From NCBI RefSeq assembly GCF_964340395.1, contig NC_135560.1, positions 12,009,098 to 12,073,097 on the forward strand: a DNA stretch of 64,000 nt, read 5' to 3'. The first letter of the stretch is position 1, and every line of letters begins with the position of its first letter. This document shows, in pieces, positions 23,948 through 38,668 of the stretch. The notes beneath the pieces were generated by a model. The model was not told the DNA's origin and did not search any database. It worked only from the letters and a program-made list of their open reading frames with translations. This stretch comes from Glandiceps talaboti. Taxonomy: Eukaryota > Hemichordata > Enteropneusta > Spengelidae. Position numbers and translations under genes: made by a program.

Positions 23948-26480
23948 CCAGGCTATTAGGAATGATACTCTACTAATATACCTTGATAGGGCACGGTACT
24001 GGTTAAGATTGTTTAGTAAAACAATATAAGGTGTGGGGGAGGTTTAGCTGGAGTCATATGTGAAAAGAAGTTAGTGTAAGGAGCACAAGCTTAGTTCATA
24101 GGTTTTTGCAATGTGATTCTTATCTGCACATTAAAATTTATTCAAAGTTAAAGTATTCTACTTATTGATGTATGCTTAACCATCACTTGCAATTAACTAA
24201 ACTTACATCTGGTATTAGGATATAGCTCACAAACAATCAAATGGCGTAATTTACTATATGTAAAAATGTACAGGCATCAGACTATACAATCAGAAGTTTT
24301 AAAAATGCTAGAACACAATTTGTAATGACATGGAAGGCATGCATCGACATTAATCGATTTAAAAAAAAAAAGTATTTCCACTTGAGTAAAAAGTTTATAA
24401 TCTCAGTTTGTGCCACTTGAGCATTGCTGTCACTGAATGTATAGCTTAGTTTACTGACTTTAATCACGTCTCTGTCAATTACACAATTGTATATCACTGT
24501 TGGGTATTGTAAGCTCTATCAATTGTACAATAGTATATCACTGTTGGGTATTGTAAAATATATCAATTGTACAAGAAAAATAGGTGGGAAAAAGAACAAC
24601 ACCCCCCCCCCCACACACACACACACGTACATTTGTATTTTGTAAAATAAATCGTCAACATTGGTACAGCAATGGAAACAGAGACTCTAAACATATTCAA
24701 TATAAATCTGCATAAGTCAAAGGTCAAAAAATTGTAATCCCGATTCAAGCTTTGAGTGAATCCATGTGGAAGTGAAATAGAGAGTATCAATATACCTTCT
24801 CCTGTACAATTAGACGAGAACATCCACGTCTCATGTACACTGTACTGCTAGGAATCTATGAACATGATTAGAACACTGATCCCCAAAAAGGAATAATTCT
24901 TTAAGAACCCTTAAGGGCAAAAAATCGACAGACTATGCCATTTACCCTTTTTACAATAGTTTTCTTGGAGATAGTTAGAATGACCAGGAGCAATCTATTC
25001 TGAAAATATAGAAAATTGGCGTCACAGGGAATCTGTAATCGTGTTCTACGTTTCAGAGAACATTTTGAATTTGAGATAATGAGAAATTGAAAAACAAAAT
25101 ATCATTGAATGTTTTTGTCCTCGGGTTAAAGAAACTGTTGATACACAACTGAAAGATAAAATGTCAGTGGAATGAGTATGACATTTGCAACAAAGCCTTA
25201 CGAACAAACAAAAAACACTTATCTGAAATGGTTACCATAGAAACCTAGATATATTTCTTCAATTAATTATTTATTCATTTTTTTTAAAGTGGCGTTTTCA
25301 CGGTGTAATTTGTCATTCCGTGTTCAATACGTAGTTATTCCTTTTATCGTTATTACCCAGTTTGAAATTACAGTAACTATTCTTGCTAAACACAAACCCT
25401 TGATGGGTGAATATCTCTCGATGGATACTTTCTTCTCAAGAAAGCTATCTGTATCTCGCTGGCGGTTCATTAGAATATTAGATAGTATGAAAAGGGTCAC
25501 ATGTTACATTGTCAAGACACGTTTTAATTAAATAAGAGGAAAAGACGAGTATTTTTGTATTCTCCTCACTTCTGAGGAGGCAATTAATGTACCGGCGTTT
25601 GCGTCAAGGTCCGTACTCACAATGAGGTATCATTGATACTGCTAAAGCAACGCTTATTCCTCTATCGATTCTTCATTCAGGGTAGAAGCTTAATAAAATG
25701 TTAATTCGTCCTGTACATCATACTAAACAGTGCATAACGTTCAGCTAAGGAGGTTTAGAAAGAGAGATTTTGTGATGGCGTCTTGACAAGTGATCACTAC
25801 GTCAATGCAACATCATTGGACATCGATTTTCCCTATCATTAGAACGGTGATTCTATCTATTTTGGAACTGCTAGAGTTGGTGCTCAGATCAGCAAGATCT
25901 TATAAACTAGCTCTGCATGCCCTCGTCATTATTTAGATTGCCTGAAAAAAGTACCGTATTGTTTCCTCATTTCCGATACAAGAAAGACAGGACAAATTAC
26001 AGCAGGAGAATCCCATTAAATGAACAGGAAGGCGAAGTCTTTATCTTCAGCTCATATGGTGTTTCTATGTGCCGTTAGTTATGCTTTGCCGAAAGAGTTT
26101 TTTTTTTAACGACCCACTGCAGGATGTAATACTGAATCTCGTCAACCTTGAAGATTATCAAAATAAAGGAACTAAAAGCAACACGTAAGTCTCAAAGGTG
26201 TCTTTATTTTAGACAGACAATTGAATATGGAAGTACTAAAACGGATGTCATTTACTGAGCCATATCACAGTTAAGCGGGATTCTCTTTGATCTTATAGTT
26301 GGGCACCGACGTTAAAAAAAATTATAAAATAAACAGACAATAAAACTGTCGCTATTTCTTATTTACGATGGTGAAAAGGGGAAAGATAGTCCAAAGCGCA
26401 TGCTCAAATGAGAACGAAACAACATATATCGCTGTTGTTGTGGTCACTGCGCCATGCTTAGTAACTAGTATCAATATAGA

Positions 26481-26900
26481 GTGCAAATGCTATTAAACAA
26501 CGTATCAAGATAGGTGAGACTGATCGCAAGGTTTCATGTTGAGATAGACACAATAAAGATAACACACAAACATCCCTTACAGAGTTTCTGCTCTGTAAAC
26601 ACAATAAAGATAACAGATGGCCACTTAAAGAACTTTATGTATTTTTTACAGCAGCTTTCGTCTTAGCTTGCAAATGCTGTTAAACATTGCATCAAGATCA
26701 GTGAGACTGATCACAAGGTTTCATGTTCAGATAAACACAATAATAAAGATGACACACAAAAATCCCTTACAGAGTTTCTGCTCTGTAGACACAATAAAGA
26801 TAACACACAAACATCCCTTACACAGTGTCTGCTCTGTAGACACAATGATTTATAACACACAACATTCCTTACACAGTGTCTGCCATGTATTGTGTTAATG
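26481..26900. repeat. Nested tandem repeat (about 190-bp and 51-54-bp periods)
   Basis: 26481-26605 and 26671-26795 are direct copies sharing GCAAATGCT.TTAAACA, GTGAGACTGATC.CAAGG and TTTCATGTT.AGATA. Within them CACAATAAAGATAACACACA recurs about every 51-54 bp (26549, 26597, 26737, 26791, 26842), followed by CATCCCTTACAGAGTTTCTG. Confidence 0.8.
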
Positions 26901-29900
26901 ATAACAGAGCAGACACCTGTGTAAGAATCCGTAGCTATTCGCGGCCATAATTAAAACCCTTCCAAAGTTTTCAAGAAAAGGTAAATTTACAAAAACTGCG
27001 GTTATAATTTTAACAACATATATCATTTGTATTCGTTTTAGTGTTCACTGAGATGATCAAACAATCATATCTATTGAATGAAAATACCCTGTTGTGCTGA
27101 TTTTGCTTGATCACACTTTCTCTGACATTATCAGAATGAATAAAGCACATGTCTTCAATTTACTTCTGTTTTTCCCTTTTGACCTTATTTGCTTTTCCCC
27201 TTTTCATCAGAATGGCGTGCAAATGCTTTCTTTGAGTTTACCGACACACCACAAGGATATGGGCAGAGCATTGTCTCAATAATGTTTTCGGGTATATCTA
27301 GAAATGATCCACACCCATTTCCCGCCAAATAATTTGCTACAATTTTCTCCCAATATTTCAACATTCACGTTTAGGGAACAAACAGAATTTGCAATGGGGG
27401 GGGGGGCGCTCAGGAAAAAATGGGGCCATATATATAAGAACGGCCCACTGGAGAGAACAGTGTACAAAGCAATATTAGTTGCAGAGTGTAATAGACGCAA
27501 TCCAAGAAACTAGGAGGTCCTAAGCCATAACTTGAGTTTCATTCTTTCCAATAATGAGTTAAAAATGTCGAGAATATATATAATCATAATTTATAATGTA
27601 CTGGGTATCAAAGACAATATTCTAGTACTCCATGGCTTTCAATAATGTTATGGTTTTAAATTGCATGCCTCATATGGCCTTCTGCATGTCAGGCAAATTT
27701 TAACAAAATTTTGTTTCCGATCACAGGAGTAAATTGTAACCAGTTTAATTTTTTATATTCAAAATGTTTAGGGTCGTGTTATCGGAAACACACTATTATT
27801 TTATTTGGCCTTATTTTCAAAATAGAGCTCACCATGGGAGTCAACCATCCCTTCCCATACCCCCCCCCCCACTAGCGATCATAGGAATGTTGTTCCTGCC
27901 CCATATCAAAATTGATGGAGGTGGGGGGGGGGGGACCCTGCTGGCTAAGTATCTCCAAGTACAGATTACAACCCAATGTGAGACATCTCCTTGCAAATCC
28001 GAGTCTATTTGTAAAGAAATATCTTATGTATAAATATCTTATCTATGGATGCTGAAGTTGATTGCCACTGTTATTGTAATGTAGTGTATCGTAAAATTGC
28101 ACATTTCCAGAATATGGGAGGTGGGAGGGGAATACCGTATAACTGCACAAATAAATATCAGTGTAGCCTTTTGGGGAGCTACGAAAATTCTTTGAGAACG
28201 AGAGGGGTCTGTAAAAAAAAGTGGACCAAAATATTTTCTCCTCAGCCCCCCCCCCCCTCCCCCCGTAAGTTTTGCTTGTTTCCTTATTTTTGTTTTTGCA
28301 CGGAAATATAATTCATATCGGATATGCTCTCTGTCTAAAATAGGCGGGACAACATTATCCACATATTAGGGCAAGAAATGGCAAGACAACTAGTTTAATA
28401 ATTGAGGAAAGCTTCATGAGACAGTTGCTTTCTCAGGACATAATCACTATATGATCAGTATGATTTTAGATTGTTTCTTTCTGTTTGTGAGGAGGATGTC
28501 TTCCTGATGAAGGGAATCAAAAGTTCGAACCAGCAAACAATGTGTGGCAAGATATTTTTATTTGATACATGTAAATGTGTTATTGCTTTGTGTTCTGAGC
28601 GAACATAAAAATGGAATATTAATGCAAGTGTCTTTAATATCTTAAAAAATGGCCCATACTTTAAAGCAAAAACGTTCATTATACCTTTTTTGTCACTTTT
28701 TTATTTCGAAAAAAACCAAAAAGGATTTTAATGATGGCCGTAAATAGTAACGGATTCCAAGGGATGTCTGTCTTTTATCTTTATTGTGTCTATCTCAACA
28801 TGAATCCTCGTGTTCAGTCTCCTTGATACATCGCTCAATAGCATCTGAAAGCTACGGCGAAATCTCGCGTACAAGCCAATTCAACGAACACATACACGTA
28901 CACATACTAAATCGGCTCTCGAATTTTCAGGTAAACTATCCAACAATACTAATCCACGTATCATGCATTATCTCTCTATCTATCTGCGCATGAATTTCGA
29001 TGAGTATTTATATATATATATATTGAAAGAATACCACTTTTCATTGCTTCCGAGTATACGTGCCATTGTAATATTTTGAACTCGATTGTGGTTATTCAAA
29101 ATATATGGTAATTGGCGTATTTTATAACCTGTTATAATGTACAACGTAAAGTTAACAAACGCTCGCTCTTACTGATCTCATTACATTTATGATTTTCGGA
29201 AAATCGTGAGTGGTCTTGGTACTCAAAGTTTAAAATCTGTCGTTTATTTTGATAATTGCCTAAATGGCCACCAATTCAACATGTGGAGACAATGAAGATA
29301 CATGTGTATTAGAATTCAAAAGAACAAGATCAAATTAGCTACACGAACATTTTAAAGCCGAAGCATAAACGAGGTGAATGTCCTTCAGTTTTGGCAATTA
29401 CCCTAAATGGCCGCCAATGTTACATGCTATAGAAATGAAGTCAGTGCAGTTTGTTTTTTTAAATAGCAAATTGGCGTATATAATAAACAACATACAATAA
29501 CACACGTATATAAATACTAGACAAGGAAATATAAAACAAGGCACTATACCGAAATTATGGACCTATGACCTTAACTCAATAAGTACAAGCGCATAAAAGT
29601 CCTCGGTATTTCAGATCTCGGAAATGAGAATACCTATTACCAGCAGGTCGTTTGACATTTATATTATCCGTAGATTGAGAATTAATCATGTACGAATTTC
29701 ATGAACAGACTACTCAACCCCTAGAAGAAGTCCAATTTCCGAACCCATGGCAATCGGCTTTCTGGGATCTTCTTTATGCATTTGCCCGCGCTTCAGGTGT
29801 CAGATGTGCCTGGCGCCTGTAATATTATCATCTAGTTGTCCACATGTTGTTGTTCGCCAGTCTTGTAAGCAAGCGAAACCTTTCTAAAAGTGCTCATTAA

Positions 29901-31728
29901 ATCGGTTTAACTTCTGGATCAAATATTAGTTTACAGCGACCTTGGTTTGGAACACTGGTCATTTCTTTTGATTAAATAGATAATTTGGGAGCTGAAATGC
30001 GAGCTATTTCCTTTACGATATCGTATCTAACTACGTCAAAAAATAAAGTACCGGCCGTTAATATTTGCAGGTTCAATAACTCGGTGGCAGACGCACCTGA
30101 GACGAACGGCCTCTTCATAGCGAAGTAAATAATCGCCGGGTTATGACTGTCGGTGCGCAATAGCATACTGTACCACTGTATTGTGTGCTTCTTCTTACGC
30201 CATTACGTAGGTATGTTCTAACTTCAGCTTACTTGTCATCGGCACATCTAATCACAGGCCGATATTCATGGGTTGGGAATTTCTATTTGGATTAACATGG
30301 AACAATGGATCATGGACTGAATAAAGTGGGTGTGCATTTATTGCTTACATATACTAGATTCTCAATGGAATCATTCTACCATTAGTACATTATTACACCC
30401 CTTTACCCGGATAAATGATATATTAGGGCATTATGGCATTGTTTGAAGATATTCCATGGTAATGCTAGAATTACATAAAAAACTACACTCAACAATGACA
30501 CGAGTGAAGTCGGTATAGGATGTTGATGCAAGAGTCAGATATCAGAATTCGTATGCAAGTGACGTAATCCGACACCCATTAAAGTAGAAGCTAAGTTTCA
30601 ACTCTTACAGAGGCAAGGTCATGGCCTCAAGCAAAGGTTATTCGGTAGATATCCTCCATTGAAAATATGAATTTGAAAGATTTACATTTTGTGGAAACAT
30701 ATATAGACGTGAGTGTGCCAAACCTGAATGCAAATAAGGTTAAAAATGTGGAGACGAATTCAGATCTTGGTGGAGTCAATGTGCACGTATACATACTAGT
30801 CCTGTTCACCCTGTCTTTAGACGACTAACCGATCTCACGATACGCCTTCTTACAAATTTAAAGCAGAAATACAGTAACTACTTCTAGCAGGCACGAATGC
30901 GCGCTTAAACTAACTTTCAGGGGAGTCCTGTGGACACAGAGTGACACATACTCGTGCATGGCAGGGATACATGCTATTGGTTGGTATTGACTGGTTTAAA
31001 TAGAAAGATGTGGGTTAATTCCTAGTGGCATCATTTCCAGAGTCCTCTTTTGGATTCTCTTTTCGCAAAGACTATCAATTTCCAGACTGTGTTGTGAACA
31101 GATTTGGGAATAAGAGCTCACATTGACTGACAGTAGCTTATCGATTTTAAAGTCAATGCTCTCAATTAACAGATTATTTGCAAACCCCTACACACTGAGG
31201 AGTCAAGGGGTTAACTTATGTGTAATCCTTTTGTATTCGCGTTTTCCCCATACAGCCGTGTAACGAAATAAGCATTAGGCATATATCTAATTAAAAGACG
31301 TTTGAGACTTTCTTAAATGCATACACAAAATGTCGCTTTCCAAATCGCCAGGTGAGTCTATCTAAACTTCAAGTCAGGGCGACAAAAACTTCCAAACTTT
31401 GACATGTCGACAAAGTCAGCCTGCAAAAAGTCCTGCACAGTTTCAAAATTCCCTTTCCCCATGCCAACTTATCTTCTGTGCCGACTAATTCAACTGATTA
31501 AAGGGTCATGAAATAGGGTCAGAGAGCATATACTGTTCCGAAATCTCCTTCCCCATGCCATCTCACTTCCATACTATGAGGTCAAAACAATTTAGAAGAC
31601 ATGACCTATCAATCTTTTAAGACTTCACTCACATGTAACATTTACAACTTCCCGACGACCCCACGTCTTTCAGCTTTAATGACGCAATTACGCAGCGATG
31701 ACGTCATACTATGACTTCATACCACGCT
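26901..31728. other. Gene-poor intergenic DNA
   Basis: No coding exon was recognised. Several G- and C-homopolymers occur at 27397, 27861, 27921 and 28246, which create short frameshifting ORFs. An inverted copy of the 26.5-kb repeat sits at 28770-28850. A pair of imperfect direct repeats containing CTAAATGGCC.CCAAT lies near 29260 and 29400. Confidence 0.55.
28770..28850 (-). repeat. Inverted solo copy of the 26.5-kb repeat unit
   Basis: CTTTATTGTGTCTATCTCAACATGAA, then a block near GTTCAGTCTCCTTGATAC and CAATAGCAT, is the reverse complement of 26490-26560. The family is therefore dispersed, not only tandem. Confidence 0.75.
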
Positions 31729-31876
31729 ATACATACATACATACATACATACATACATACATACATACATACATAAGTACGTACGTACGTACGTACGTAA
31801 ATTTCATTCATTCATTCATTCATTCACTCACTCACTCATTCATTCATTCATTCATTCATTCATTCATTCATTCATT
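31729..31876. repeat. Compound tetranucleotide array (ACAT)n-(ACGT)n-(ATTC)n
   Basis: CATA units, then GTAC units (self-complementary), then ATTC with a CACT interruption. Confidence 0.95.
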
Positions 31877-32478
31877 TACACGAATAAATAGGAATTTGAT
31901 TTTATCAGTTTTGATATTCAGCCCAACATGTTTTCGGACATGTTTTCGTGTCTGCAGCTGGATAATTGAGGAGTGTATTTGACGTGGATAAGCAATCCAA
32001 GAGGATTTCCTTACACTGCAGATGTTGAATCTAAAAATCTCGTTATTTTTTACTTTGACGTCAGCTCACTATTGACAACAAATTCCTTTCAATACGCTGT
32101 AGTTGACAGATAAGTTGACAAGGTGACAAAAGTGATATCCAATCTAACAGTTTTTCTTTACGTGACGTTTACGCCATGTTCAGAAAGAGCGTTGAACACG
32201 AAGTCATATGATATAAAAAAAAACTCCTTTTCATCAATTTCGAATGAGCGAAAAAAGAAGAACACGATTTTTTATAATCATCTGTATAGAGACAAAAGCT
32301 CATACAAATGACCTTTAAGTGTCTAAGGGTAGAACGAACTGGGAACCATTTTTTCAGTGTAACACCTGACATTCTTCTTTAAAGACGTAATGACTAATTT
32401 CGTATTATAATAACTTATTTCCACCAGGTGACGAATTATCCACTGACGGAGAGTTATAAAGCACCAATGTGGTGTTTG

Positions 32479-32533
<55 letters not shown>

Positions 32534-32711
32534 GTACATACATACATACATACATACATACATACATACATACATACATACATACATACACACGTACGTA
32601 CGTACATACATACATACATACACACGTACGTACGTACGTACGTACATACATACATACATACATACATACATACATAAAGTCAGTCAGTCAGTCAGTCAGT
32701 CAGTCAGTCAA
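32479..32711. repeat. Compound tetranucleotide array (ACAG)n-(ACAT)n-(ACGT)n-(CAGT)n
   Basis: ACAG units run to 32533, then ACAT blocks alternate twice with ACGT blocks, then CAGT units from 32681. Neighbouring motifs differ by one base. All 60-116-residue ORFs over it are artefacts. Confidence 0.95.
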
Positions 32712-35499
32712 AGATGTAGACATACATAAAACGTATACACACAGATATAAGCTTATATATATTCGATTCTATATTTGATGTCAACAAATTTCCCCATCAC
32801 TAAACTGCCGCCAATCTTTGCATTCAACATTTTTATAACGAACGTTGGCAACAAATATGCTGACAACATTTTCTTTCGCTTTGATGAACACTGGGATATA
32901 TATCCACAAAGACTTCATCTTCACATTAAGGATTAATATTGAAAACGTTACTGAAAGTTTAATGATTCAATTAGTTTGTCATAAAAAGTTTATAATCTCA
33001 TGCCATTAGGTTTATCCAAGATAGATTGTCCATTCAATTCAACATGATGGCTCAATATGATGTATGATGTGATAAACAGATGGGAAACATAGCGAATCAA
33101 ACTCAAAGTGATGACTCTAATGACATATGCCCTTAGCTTTTGCGAGAAATTGAAAATCCAGCTTTAGATGTAAACAGACACGTCGATGAGAATCAGAGTG
33201 TTCGACCATCATCAATTCTGCTTTGACATGGACTTTGATTGACACATCTATTGAATCAGATTCGATCTGTATTTACCGCGATAACATGTATATGTCGACC
33301 TTAGAAATCCCAAGAGTAAGCCACTGATGGCGATACTTTCAGCTTAAATTGTAACATCGAAGATGGCATTTGAAGGTTACAGCTCTGAAAAGGTAAACAA
33401 AATCAAAATCAAAAGCTACGTCGTCGAGTAAATGAAACATATTGATCCGTTATAACCTTGGCAATCCAGTCAATTGCCATGGTAATAAACAATTTAAGTG
33501 TGAATCTTGGAAGTATGAACACAATATTCACAAAAACGCGTTAACCTTGTACAACTACATTCTTGTTTAGCATATGTATTCTAAATATTTCCCAATGTTT
33601 GGTGTTGAAATTCAAGACTAACAATATTGACAAACCGGCGGGCAAACTACAACTTTTGAAAGAAGATACGCAATACTTCATACACTTGAGAAATTTAACA
33701 CGGGTTAATGGTTCACTTTACAGTTGTGAAAATGATTTATGTTAAGGTTACCAGGTGGACGTCACTGACACCTTTTGACAATCATGTCCTTAAGTGAACG
33801 TCTACCGCCTATATTAATTTGGGGTTCTAATGTGATCGCTAGATATGATGAATTGCATCACTCCATAAACACGCTTGTCTACCGCGTCATATCCTCACAT
33901 CTTCTCAGCGCAATGTCGCCAATTATACCATTTCTGAATCACCTAATTTGGTAGTCTTGGAAACGTATGTTGAGTTATACTCAGTCTTTTCGTATCAACT
34001 GTGTAGCAACTGTTAAATAAGTGTTTTATCATCTATTTCAAGCAAATACAACTAATCTTCCTCTAACATTGCAAAGGCAAATACCATTTCGGTAAAAATG
34101 CTGGAAAAGGTTAGAAAAGGTCAATAGCTTATTGCATACAACTCATTGCTTTTTATCCCATGGCCTTTTAACATTTCGATGTAGTACAGGATATAGAACA
34201 TGACTTGTATTTTATTTTTGAAGATTATAAACTCAACATGACATATTTTGTAAAAGTGATGTATGACGATTCCATTGTACACGATAGTAGCACAATATTA
34301 CAGGATTATTATTGCTATATTCTTCGTATTGTAACTACAGATATTGTCCCTGTTTGATCGCAACAGAGACTCAGAAAAATTGATGATATAATTAAATCAC
34401 GCTTCGATGTATACATAATGCATAAGCCCCATCACAAGCACGATAATGGTTGCAAATCTCGTAATTATATCGAATACAAGGATTGAAATGTCACTTGGTT
34501 AAGCTCGCTTGCAATTCTATAGAAAACGTGTTCGAGCGTCATACTAAGAATTTCATCAATAATTTTGAATGGCTGGTTTAATCAGTAACAATGAGCGATG
34601 GTGCATTAAACTCGACAACGTGGTGTATGTAAAATGATTACGCTCAACACTCAAATATCTGTAAAAGTGAGACACCGAAAAAGAACTCAATTGAACGAGT
34701 TAAAAGGGACACCGAACATTATACAATACACGAACAGGATTACTAAGTGTAGCCCTGTGACAAAATTAATTGCATAACCTACACTCAGACTGATTTTGTA
34801 ACCATCGATGTAGTACTAGTGTTACCGGTGCGTATATGTTACCAACAGAGACTGTGGATGATACATTGTCTGTAACTAAAGGAGAGTGGAGTGTTTTTGC
34901 ACTACACGGTGGTTATTCATAGTAATTTATAGGAAAGGTTCAGGCATATGAACTTAATCATCTAGTGGTGGACATTCGCCCTCGGGCATTATAATCTTAA
35001 CATGTTCTCGATATACTAGCTATGTACGGACCACAGATTTAAAGCTGTTTTCTATTAAGAGATTTAATATTAGAAAGGACAAATGATGAAGAGCTAATAC
35101 TGCAAGGATTGAACTGGGTTATTAGTACATTTTTATTTTTGAATTTTATTGACATAAATAACTACTAATTTAAAATGATAACTGCTTTGGATTTTGGATT
35201 TATGACTTCATTACAACCATAAGTACAAAACATATGTTAAGATTTCATTAATATAGGCTAGATATTAAGAAGACCCTGCGAGGCTATCCTCTGTGATATT
35301 TTAATACAATTATGACTGGTTCAATACGTTCACTGATAAATTATTAACGTGGTGTGTTAGTATGTTTTTAATGTACTCTGTAAATGTCATAAATGGAGTC
35401 ATTTTGTCTAATATTTTATGATTGATATCATGGATGTTCTATGCTGTGTTGATAAATCAGTTTATGAATGTAAGATGAGCTGTGCGTGCAAACCACTTA
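32712..35499. other. Gene-poor intergenic DNA
   Basis: Nothing beyond ordinary AT-rich sequence was seen. The short ORFs at 33563 and elsewhere show no family motif and no splice context that I can support. Confidence 0.5.
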
Positions 35500-35880
35500 C
35501 TCTAATTGGTGTGCCCGAACCACTACCATTTACATCTTGCTTTCATCAAACTTTACACTGGTTGCCTGTACATTTGTTTCACCACAAAACACAAAATAAT
35601 CTCCTTCTTATATCCCAAGCTCTTAATGGCCAGGCTACAGCTACATCATTCCGTTACCTACTCTGAACAGCAATGCGTCCCGTTCGTTCAGCTAATAAGA
35701 GTCTACTGTTTTCAACAGAATTCAAGAGCAAGACATCAGCGGCATTTTGTACCACTGAACAGAACACTAGCATCAAATCTGGATAATGTAAAGAACCAAA
35801 TAAAACACGTGTGTTAAAACAAGCAATGCAATGACTCTTTCAGCGGCATCGAACAAAACCATGGTGTAGAAGTCTGGGAT
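35500..35880 (+). pseudogene. Non-LTR retrotransposon reverse-transcriptase C-terminal fossil
   Basis: One frame reads TLHWLPVHLFHHKTQNNLLL, then ALNG, matching the LHWLPV...TFKALNG signature that closes many CR1/L2/Jockey-type reverse-transcriptase ORFs. After a stop the frame shifts to MRPVRSANKSLLFSTEFK, the usual RSS...LLVPRT-like segment, and later a TLSAASN stretch resembles FSAAAP. Frameshifts and stops show it is dead. Both ends are lost. The clade cannot be settled from this piece. Confidence 0.65.
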
Positions 35881-35891
35881 GGTATGAATTG

Positions 35892-35892
<1 letters not shown>

Positions 35893-35939
<47 letters not shown>

Positions 35940-35940
35940 A
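35893..35940. repeat. (GATT)n microsatellite
   Basis: About eleven GATT units directly after the LINE fossil, where a LINE 3' tail repeat could lie. Confidence 0.95.
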
Positions 35941-38596
35941 TAATATACAAACTGAGCTTAACATAGATGAAGAGGACTAATTAAACCCAAACCCGTTGTC
36001 AAATGTTGTTGCAATCGAGAGCAAAATCATGGGAGACCGTACAAAATGTTGTCAAAATAAGCCATTGTAGCATTCAATATGGCCTTCTGATATTATAGAA
36101 CAATACAAGATAGTCAGTTCCTTTGCAAACAAGATGCGAAACCTAAATTTCGTTTATTGTATCAAAAAGGCAAAGAAACAGCTTTCGCAAGGCAAAACTT
36201 GGAGATATTCGAAGATTTTTGAATTTCAAGGAAATTGATCCTAAAATATAGGGAAGGGGCGAGAACTAATGATAATGTCGCTAGGGTAATAAATGAAGAC
36301 AAAGTCATCATAAAATAATGAACATTGAAGGATTCAATGAAAAGACATATTGTCTGTGTGTTACAGGTAATATTTTGGCAGGAGTGGCAAATCCATAATT
36401 TCCTAAATGCCATTATGGAATTATCGTTCACAACATAATTTTAATGGAAAATGTATTCTCCTAAATGTCACGTTAGGTAGGATGTGGCAGTTAGGAAGGT
36501 AAAATAATATGCAACCTTCGAGCACCGTCGTAATGAAATAATAAACATTGATTAGAAATATCTTCCTTTCGGCGAGTCTGTGGGCAGGATAAGAGGGTTA
36601 CATATACAAACGTTGCATAATTTTCATAGATATATACATACTCAAAGTACTAACAAGGCTGGAATCATTAATAATACAGTACTGATAGTATAAGGTTTTT
36701 CAAACCCCATATGAAACTGTTAGTTCTAACTACAGAGTTGGTTGATTGCATAAATTCACTTGACAGGCTTATTGTAATGTCATCTCAAGGCTTGACAACG
36801 TCTATACAGCGTTTCTTAAATAAAGAATGTTTTAACCTAACTTTGATAACAGATAAAAAAAAATTAGGCAGAAAGAGAGACAGTCAAGTCTGAGCCGACA
36901 ACACAATCAACATGGGCAGCCACGTATTCCTTTATATCGTTTTCAAGGGCGAGCTAATTACCTAGAAGGCGGTATAGAAAAAAAAAACACTCCGTTTATT
37001 CATAAGACGGATGTGCGTATCATTTTATACAAGAGAAAAGACATATTCAAGGATGTGAACGTGACAACCTTTAAAGAAAATTACGTGGTTTACAAAGATA
37101 ACCCCATCAAGTTTGGTGGATTACAAAGAATATTAAAGATATGGTTTTACTGCTGGAAATTAATCCAGAATTAGTAATTCAGACATAGGGTGTCCATTTA
37201 TGGGATTACAGCCTCGAACCATTGATCTAATTTGGATATTATTGAACAAAACAATGGGTTTTGTACATTTAACCTTAATAGTGTTTAGGTCTTGATTTTA
37301 ATGGATTCGGTACAGCTGGATGCAAAGAATATATCATTAATAAATCATCGGATATGGTACTGGTATACCAGATGGTACGCCTTATCTTTAGAATGTCTCG
37401 TTTATTATAGTGGCACCGCTTCTTTTCCGTGGTCAGGTATCGTCTCTCTTTGGATCTCTTCTTACTGTACGAGTTCTGATGGCTGAATAAACGCTGAGAA
37501 ACATATCAAATACGACACATTTAGTTAACAGTTGCCAGCAGTATTAGCTAAAATGATGCAGGCTTAGTGTTTCACTCTTGCAACATGACATTTATTACAC
37601 ACAACCTTAGACTACCTCTAATGCAAAAGATACAATTGCCTAGGCGCCATGCACAGTGGGGATGTAGAAATAGTCAAGTTGACATGTTGATTATCAGTTA
37701 AGAAATAAACAATTCCAGCCATTAGAAATATCAAGTCCATGACGTATGTAATGTTTTCATTGGTCTAGTCTAAGAAGCCTGTTTTTACTGCACTTTGAAA
37801 GAATAGCAATGCTTATCAGTGTTCAGTGTGATTGGGCAAAGAATGCTGCAGTGTTTATTGTGTTTCTGTTATTGATAGTCTAGAATTGAAATATGTCTAT
37901 CTTTGTATCAAAAACGTAATATCCAATGAGTGAAACACCAAGTCAACATCATTTTAGCTGTAATTCATGTCATACAATACATAAGTCAATAGTAGGCACA
38001 GACTGAAATTGTTATTTGGGGAATATAATCAACCAGCAGTCGATAAGATATTGTACCCGTTGAGGGACAAATACATGTACAACAAACAGGCAGGTGAACG
38101 CTCGCGATGAATAACTTATATTATATAGAGTAGGTATGCATCGTCCGTGTCATTTAAGGTCGATATTTAGGCTCCACTCATCAACATAATTCATTTCTGA
38201 TCGACTGTTCCATTAGGATAAGCGCGTCCAAGAGTATCGACTCAGCGGCTATATACATCTGTGTTACACTAAATTGGTCAGTGTGAGAATATTTACTATA
38301 ACTGTTGCATGTGCTGACGGGCACGAAAATTCCCAGATTTACCACTTTCCCAAAGGGAGTACAATCATTGGTTTGGACCATCGGAACAATCGCAAAAAGT
38401 TATGTGTAAGCATACAGTCTGACTTCACTAGCGGCTGCGCCTGTTTATAATCATATGCACAGCGACGTCATGCGTGACCACGTTTGCTATAGGGTAAATA
38501 GTTCTGAATAACTCTCATCTGTTTACAGTCTCTGAATGACACAGTCGAACGCAAATAGTCTGTCTTGAACACAGCAATTGTGACTGCAGAAATCTC
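35941..38596. other. Upstream flank of the GPCR gene
   Basis: No exon was recognised. An in-frame TAA at 38597-38599 closes the receptor frame upstream. Non-coding exons or a promoter may lie here, but none can be pointed to with confidence. Confidence 0.5.
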
Positions 38597-38668
38597 TAAC
38601 ATCAACGGGTAAAAAGTACACATATAGAGGACATTATACCAGTGATAACTAATCGACGTCGGTGTAGT

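Larger units (their letters stand above)
20927..26480. other. Gene-poor intergenic DNA
   Basis: No coding exon was recognised on either strand. Visible structure: a decayed ACATC/ATTGC pentanucleotide region (21240-21930), an 18-bp perfect palindrome AGACCACTATAGTGGTCT at 22454-22471, a hairpin at 23891-23947, a two-copy 44-bp repeat containing TATATCACTGTTGGGTATTG at 24489-24570, and a C-run followed by (CA)n at 24600-24626. All short ORFs here lack recognisable motifs. Confidence 0.6.

Noticed and set aside
38642-38668. GPCR start at the upstream GTG codon giving nine more residues
   Set aside because: A GTG start is not expected in an animal nuclear gene. The first ATG after the in-frame stop at 38597 is at 38669, with A at -3.
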